This document shows, piece by piece, positions 6,228-7,997 of a stretch of 7,997 bases of DNA; positions within the stretch are counted from its first letter, which is position 1, and every line of letters begins with the position of its first letter. The notes below the pieces were generated by a model, which was given only the letters and a program-made list of their open reading frames with translations, did no database searches and had not been told where the DNA came from. The DNA comes from Bacteriovoracaceae bacterium (GTDB lineage: Bacteria; Bdellovibrionota; Bacteriovoracia; Bacteriovoracales; Bacteriovoracaceae), in contig CANFNN010000128.1 in the NCBI GenBank assembly GCA_947448095.1, positions 1 through 7,997 on the forward strand, read 5' to 3'. The position numbers and the translations under genes were made by a program.

Positions 6228-7144
6228 TACTCTCGCGAGAGCCTGAACCAACCCTTGCGGCGAAAATACCACACGGCAGTGATTGTAATAAAAAGCATGA
6301 GAACCGAAAGGATAATAATGGATGATTGAGAATGCAGTCCTGGTAGGTAATCAAAATTCATTCCATAAAATGAAGCGATAAAGTTTAAGGGAAGTAAAAT
6401 TGAAGAGAAGACGGTAAGGATTTTCATCACATCATTCGCCCTTTGATCATTCAGTGAAACATGAAGCTGGAAGAGATGTTCAAAGTTGATTGAGACTTCT
6501 TCTAATTGAAAATAAAGTTGATCCACGTTTTCCCGTAAATCCTGGAGCATTGAGGGGTGATCTTCCCAGAATTCTTTACAGCGATAGAGTGAATCATTGG
6601 TCTGCTTAAGAATGCGTTTTAAAATAAAGGTTTGCCGACGAAAATGATAAATTCGAATGGTTGAAAGGTGTTCATTTTTTTTGGCCAAAATCTCATGCTC
6701 AAAACCATCATAAAGATCCTGAAGCCTTAGAACTGGCACATCATAAGTCCGTATCACGGCCAAAATTACTTGGTGAATAAGAGCGTGAAGAGATTTTGGA
6801 TAATCTGTTTTTTTAGTTTTTTCCGCCACCTGAGTGAGATAGGGCAATTCCACTCGATGAATAGTCACGAGACGATTGTTGCTGATAAACAGTGCAATCT
6901 TACGAGTTAATTCCTGGACCGAGGTATCGTTTTGGTGGGAATCATAATCGAAACTTCTCATCATCAGGAAGTGGCCACCTTCTTCACTCTCTTCATACTT
7001 TGGCAAATGTTCGGGACGCAAACAGTCCTGGACCAAAAGATAAGGAAGTGCAAAGTCAGTATTGAGGCGCTCAAAATCCTCGGTCTCAGGCTCTTGCACA
7101 TCAACCCAGGAAAAATCTTTTTTAGTTAAAAATTCTGTAATCAT
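6227..7144 (-). CDS. CorA-like divalent metal ion transporter
   Basis: This 305-residue inner-membrane protein is of the CorA/MIT family, which moves Mg2+ or related ions as a pentamer. Residues 1 to about 240 form the cytoplasmic funnel, with a long helical stretch from about 140 to 240. Two C-terminal TM helices (about 243-260 and 274-294) flank the signature YGMNF (260-264), and the protein ends in a basic RRKGWFRLSRE tail. The loop after GMN reads DYLPGL where CorA proper often has an acidic MPEL-type loop, so ion preference (Mg, Co, Ni or Zn) is open. It is the first gene of the operon with the SnoaL-like and HD genes; the gap to the next gene is 11 bases. No Shine-Dalgarno precedes the ATG at 7144, but a -10-like hexamer sits at -12 to -7. 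Confidence 0.88.
   Translation of the reverse strand: MITEFLTKKDFSWVDVQEPETEDFERLNTDFALPYLLVQDCLRPEHLPKYEESEEGGHFLMMRSFDYDSHQNDTSVQELTRKIALFISNNRLVTIHRVELPYLTQVAEKTKKTDYPKSLHALIHQVILAVIRTYDVPVLRLQDLYDGFEHEILAKKNEHLSTIRIYHFRRQTFILKRILKQTNDSLYRCKEFWEDHPSMLQDLRENVDQLYFQLEEVSINFEHLFQLHVSLNDQRANDVMKILTVFSSILLPLNFIASFYGMNFDYLPGLHSQSSIIILSVLMLFITITAVWYFRRKGWFRLSRE
6230..6241. repeat. Perfect 12-bp palindrome at an operon junction
   Basis: CTCTCGCGAGAG covers the last four codons of the CorA-like gene (Leu-Ser-Arg-Glu) and abuts its stop codon, just upstream of the SnoaL-like ribosome site. In mRNA it could fold into a small stem. It may be a chance result of the codons. Confidence 0.4.
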
Positions 7145-7150
7145 TAGAAT

Positions 7151-7156
7151 ATTAAA
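7151..7156 (-). promoter_or_regulatory. Candidate -10 box of the CorA-like operon (leaderless)
   Basis: On the minus strand, TTTAAT matches TATAAT at five of six bases and lies at -12 to -7 relative to the ATG at 7144, the same geometry as the MFS gene. The -35 region is weak; GTCTCA, 17 bases upstream, matches three of six. No ribosome site is present. Confidence 0.42.
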
Positions 7157-7158
7157 TC

Positions 7159-7170
7159 ATCAAATTTGAT
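7159..7170. promoter_or_regulatory. 12-bp palindrome, candidate operator of the CorA-like operon
   Basis: ATCAAATTTGAT is a perfect palindrome lying between the proposed -35 and -10 positions of the CorA-like operon, 14 bases before its ATG. A dimeric repressor bound here would block RNA polymerase. It is outside the terminator hairpin of the upstream gene, so that does not explain it. No regulator is encoded nearby. Confidence 0.4.
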
Positions 7171-7181
7171 CTTTGAGACAT

Positions 7182-7206
7182 AAAAAAGGCCCGCTTACGC
7201 AGGCCT
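7182..7206 (-). terminator. Rho-independent terminator of the complete RGG-RRM gene
   Basis: On the minus strand, AGGCCTGC and GCGGGCCT pair around a GTAA (GNRA) tetraloop, giving 8 pairs including one G-U, followed by six T. On the plus strand the wobble becomes a C-A mismatch, so it works best for minus transcripts. It separates this gene from the CorA-like operon. Confidence 0.9.
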
Positions 7207-7232
7207 CTCTAAATTTAAAATTTAAGGTTGGA

Positions 7233-7610
7233 CTACCAACGGCTTCCGCCACGGTCTCCACCGCGGTCACCACCACGGCCTCCACCAAAACCACCTGAAC
7301 GACCACCACGGTCTCCACCGCGATCGCCACCACGGCCTCCGCCGAAACCACCAGTACGTGGCTCCATTGGACGAGCTTCATTCACAACTAGTGAACGGCC
7401 ACCAACGTCTGAACCATTAAGTTTTTCAATCGCAGTTGCTGCTGCATCAGCAGAAGACATTTCAACAAAGCCAAAACCTTTTGAACGGTTTGTGTCTCTG
7501 TCCATTACGATTTTCGCTGATTCAACAGATCCAAACTTTGAAAACATCTCGTTAAGAGAGTCGTTCGTTGCTGAAAATGGTAAGTTACCAACGTAAATTT
7601 TGCTACCCAT
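7233..7610 (-). CDS. RRM RNA-binding protein with C-terminal RGG repeat tail (copy 1, complete)
   Basis: This 125-residue cytoplasmic protein has one RNA recognition motif at about 3-81, with RNP2 IYVGNL (5-10) and RNP1 KGFGFVEM (44-51), both with the stacking aromatics in place. The tail (87-125) is two copies of GGFGGGRGGDRGGDRGG (87-103 and 106-122) joined by Arg-Ser and ending SRW; it holds six Arg-Gly-Gly units. This is the layout of bacterial glycine-rich RNA-binding proteins, some of which are cold-induced in cyanobacteria; here an RNA-chaperone or mRNA-binding role is inferred. Start: the ATG at 7610 follows an ideal ribosome site. It has its own terminator and a likely promoter about 100 bases upstream. 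A near-identical second copy lies upstream. Confidence 0.93.
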   Translation of the reverse strand: MGSKIYVGNLPFSATNDSLNEMFSKFGSVESAKIVMDRDTNRSKGFGFVEMSSADAAATAIEKLNGSDVGGRSLVVNEARPMEPRTGGFGGGRGGDRGGDRGGRSGGFGGGRGGDRGGDRGGSRW

Positions 7611-7614
7611 AGAT

Positions 7615-7623
7615 ACCTCCTTA
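7615..7623 (-). promoter_or_regulatory. Full-length consensus Shine-Dalgarno of RGG-RRM copy 1
   Basis: TAAGGAGGT, 4 bases before the ATG, is complementary to essentially the whole anti-Shine-Dalgarno of 16S rRNA. It is by far the strongest ribosome site in the window and suggests high translation. Confidence 0.85.
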
Positions 7624-7704
7624 AGGCTCTAGATGCGCTCTCAGAGGATCATAAGCAACTCGCTTGAAACTCTTTACCTGCGACAATAATTGCGGAGTAA
7701 ATAC

Positions 7705-7733
7705 ATTATCTCCTGCCTTCAAGGATAGCACAA
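7705..7733 (-). promoter_or_regulatory. Likely sigma-70-type promoter of RGG-RRM copy 1
   Basis: On the minus strand, GATAAT (7705-7710, five of six matches to the -10 consensus) lies 17 bases from TTGTGC (7728-7733, which has the key TTG of the -35 box). Transcription would start near 7698 and give a leader of about 88 bases. Confidence 0.5.
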
Positions 7734-7846
7734 TTTGAGGTACTTAGAAAAATTACAGGAAAAATCAAGGTTGAGGGCCAGAAGCATTAAAGTTCAGGCA
7801 TATGCGGCGAGTCTAGAGATAACGGATCAAAGATTTAATTTTAGGC

Positions 7847-7873
7847 AAAAAAAAAGCCCGCTTGCGCGGGCTT
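7847..7873 (-). terminator. Rho-independent terminator of RGG-RRM copy 2
   Basis: On the minus strand, AAGCCCGC and GCGGGCTT form a perfect 8-bp stem around a GCAA (GNRA) tetraloop, followed by nine T. Its position relative to the stop codon and its flanks match the terminator of copy 1. Confidence 0.93.
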
Positions 7874-7899
7874 CTCTAAATTTTTAATTTAAGGTTGGA

Positions 7900-7997
7900 C
7901 TACCAACGGTTTCCACCACGGTCTCCACCGCGATCACCACCGCGTCCACCACCGAAACCACCTGAACGACCACCACGGTCTCCACCGCGATCGCCAC
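7900..7997 (-). CDS. RRM RNA-binding protein with RGG tail (copy 2, C-terminal part only)
   Basis: Reading back from a TAG at 7900-7902, the minus strand encodes about 31 residues to the window edge. They contain FGGGRGGDRGGDRGGNRW at the end, preceded by GGDRGGRSGG. This differs from the tail of the complete copy only by Asn for Ser at the third residue from the end. The RRM part lies beyond the window, so its presence is inferred from similarity of the tail, stop region and terminator. The orientation and separate terminator indicate a tandem duplicate transcribed independently of copy 1. Confidence 0.85.
   Translation of the reverse strand, partial: GDRGGDRGGRSGGFGGGRGGDRGGDRGGNRW

Larger units (their letters stand above)
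7611..7846. other. Intergenic region and 5' leader between the two RGG-RRM genes
   Basis: This is 236 bases without a gene. It holds the consensus ribosome site, a predicted leader of about 88 bases and a likely promoter, all for copy 1. Beyond the promoter, from about 7734 to the terminator of copy 2, I see no further ORF, long repeat or strong hairpin. Confidence 0.6.

Noticed and set aside
6216..6272. Longer form of the SnoaL-like protein starting at 6272
   Set aside because: It would overlap the CorA-like gene by 46 bases and bury the signal peptide; the ATG at 6215 has a strong ribosome site.
7236..7350. Regular short repeats resembling a CRISPR or minisatellite
   Set aside because: They are in-frame codon repeats of the GGRGGDRGGDRGG tail, with no spacers; protein repetition explains them.
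7228..7596. Plus-strand ORF of 122 aa starting with Pro/Arg repeats
   Set aside because: It is the antisense of the RGG repeat (Gly/Arg codons read backwards give Pro-rich repeats), and the RRM on the minus strand is clear.

Overview
The window is a dense stretch of bacterial chromosome of moderate-to-low GC. It carries seven complete protein genes, a signal-peptide-bearing domain protein nested in an operon, and one partial gene at the right edge. There is possibly a second partial gene at the left edge. I see no phage, transposon, CRISPR or RNA gene. The mix of genes (a secreted M4 protease, RGG-tailed RRM proteins, a CobB-type sirtuin) and the very tight packing fit a deltaproteobacterial/Bdellovibrionota-like Gram-negative. 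That placement is inference only; no marker gene fixes the taxon.

Left part (1-3600). A Sir2-family deacylase on the minus strand (84-908) is divergent from a glutamine-dependent asparagine synthetase on the plus strand (1046-2641). The synthetase is convergent with, and overlaps by 4 bases, a secreted thermolysin-like M4 metallopeptidase on the minus strand (2638-3600). The peptidase has a signal peptide but no propeptide.

Middle (3601-5090). After a 238-base divergent spacer lies a 12-TM major facilitator transporter (3839-5086). It has no Shine-Dalgarno sequence and a -10-like hexamer exactly at -12 to -7 of its ATG, so it may be translated from a leaderless mRNA. It ends 4 bases from the end of the next, convergent operon.

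Right-centre (5091-7144). A three-gene minus-strand operon is read in the order CorA-like divalent-cation transporter, secreted SnoaL/NTF2-like protein, HD-domain phosphohydrolase. The gaps are 11 and 0 bases. The first gene again lacks a Shine-Dalgarno sequence and has a -10-like hexamer at -12 to -7, with a 12-bp palindrome in the presumed promoter spacer.

Right end (7182-7997). Two tandem minus-strand genes encode RNA-binding proteins with an RRM and a C-terminal RGG repeat tail; the second runs off the window. Each has its own GNRA-loop terminator. The terminators and tails look like a duplication held nearly constant at the protein level.

No single new system is evident. The most interesting points are the duplicated RGG-RRM genes with co-varying terminators, the candidate leaderless promoters that share an upstream element, the propeptide-less M4 protease, and the unusual residues in the sirtuin and asparagine synthetase.
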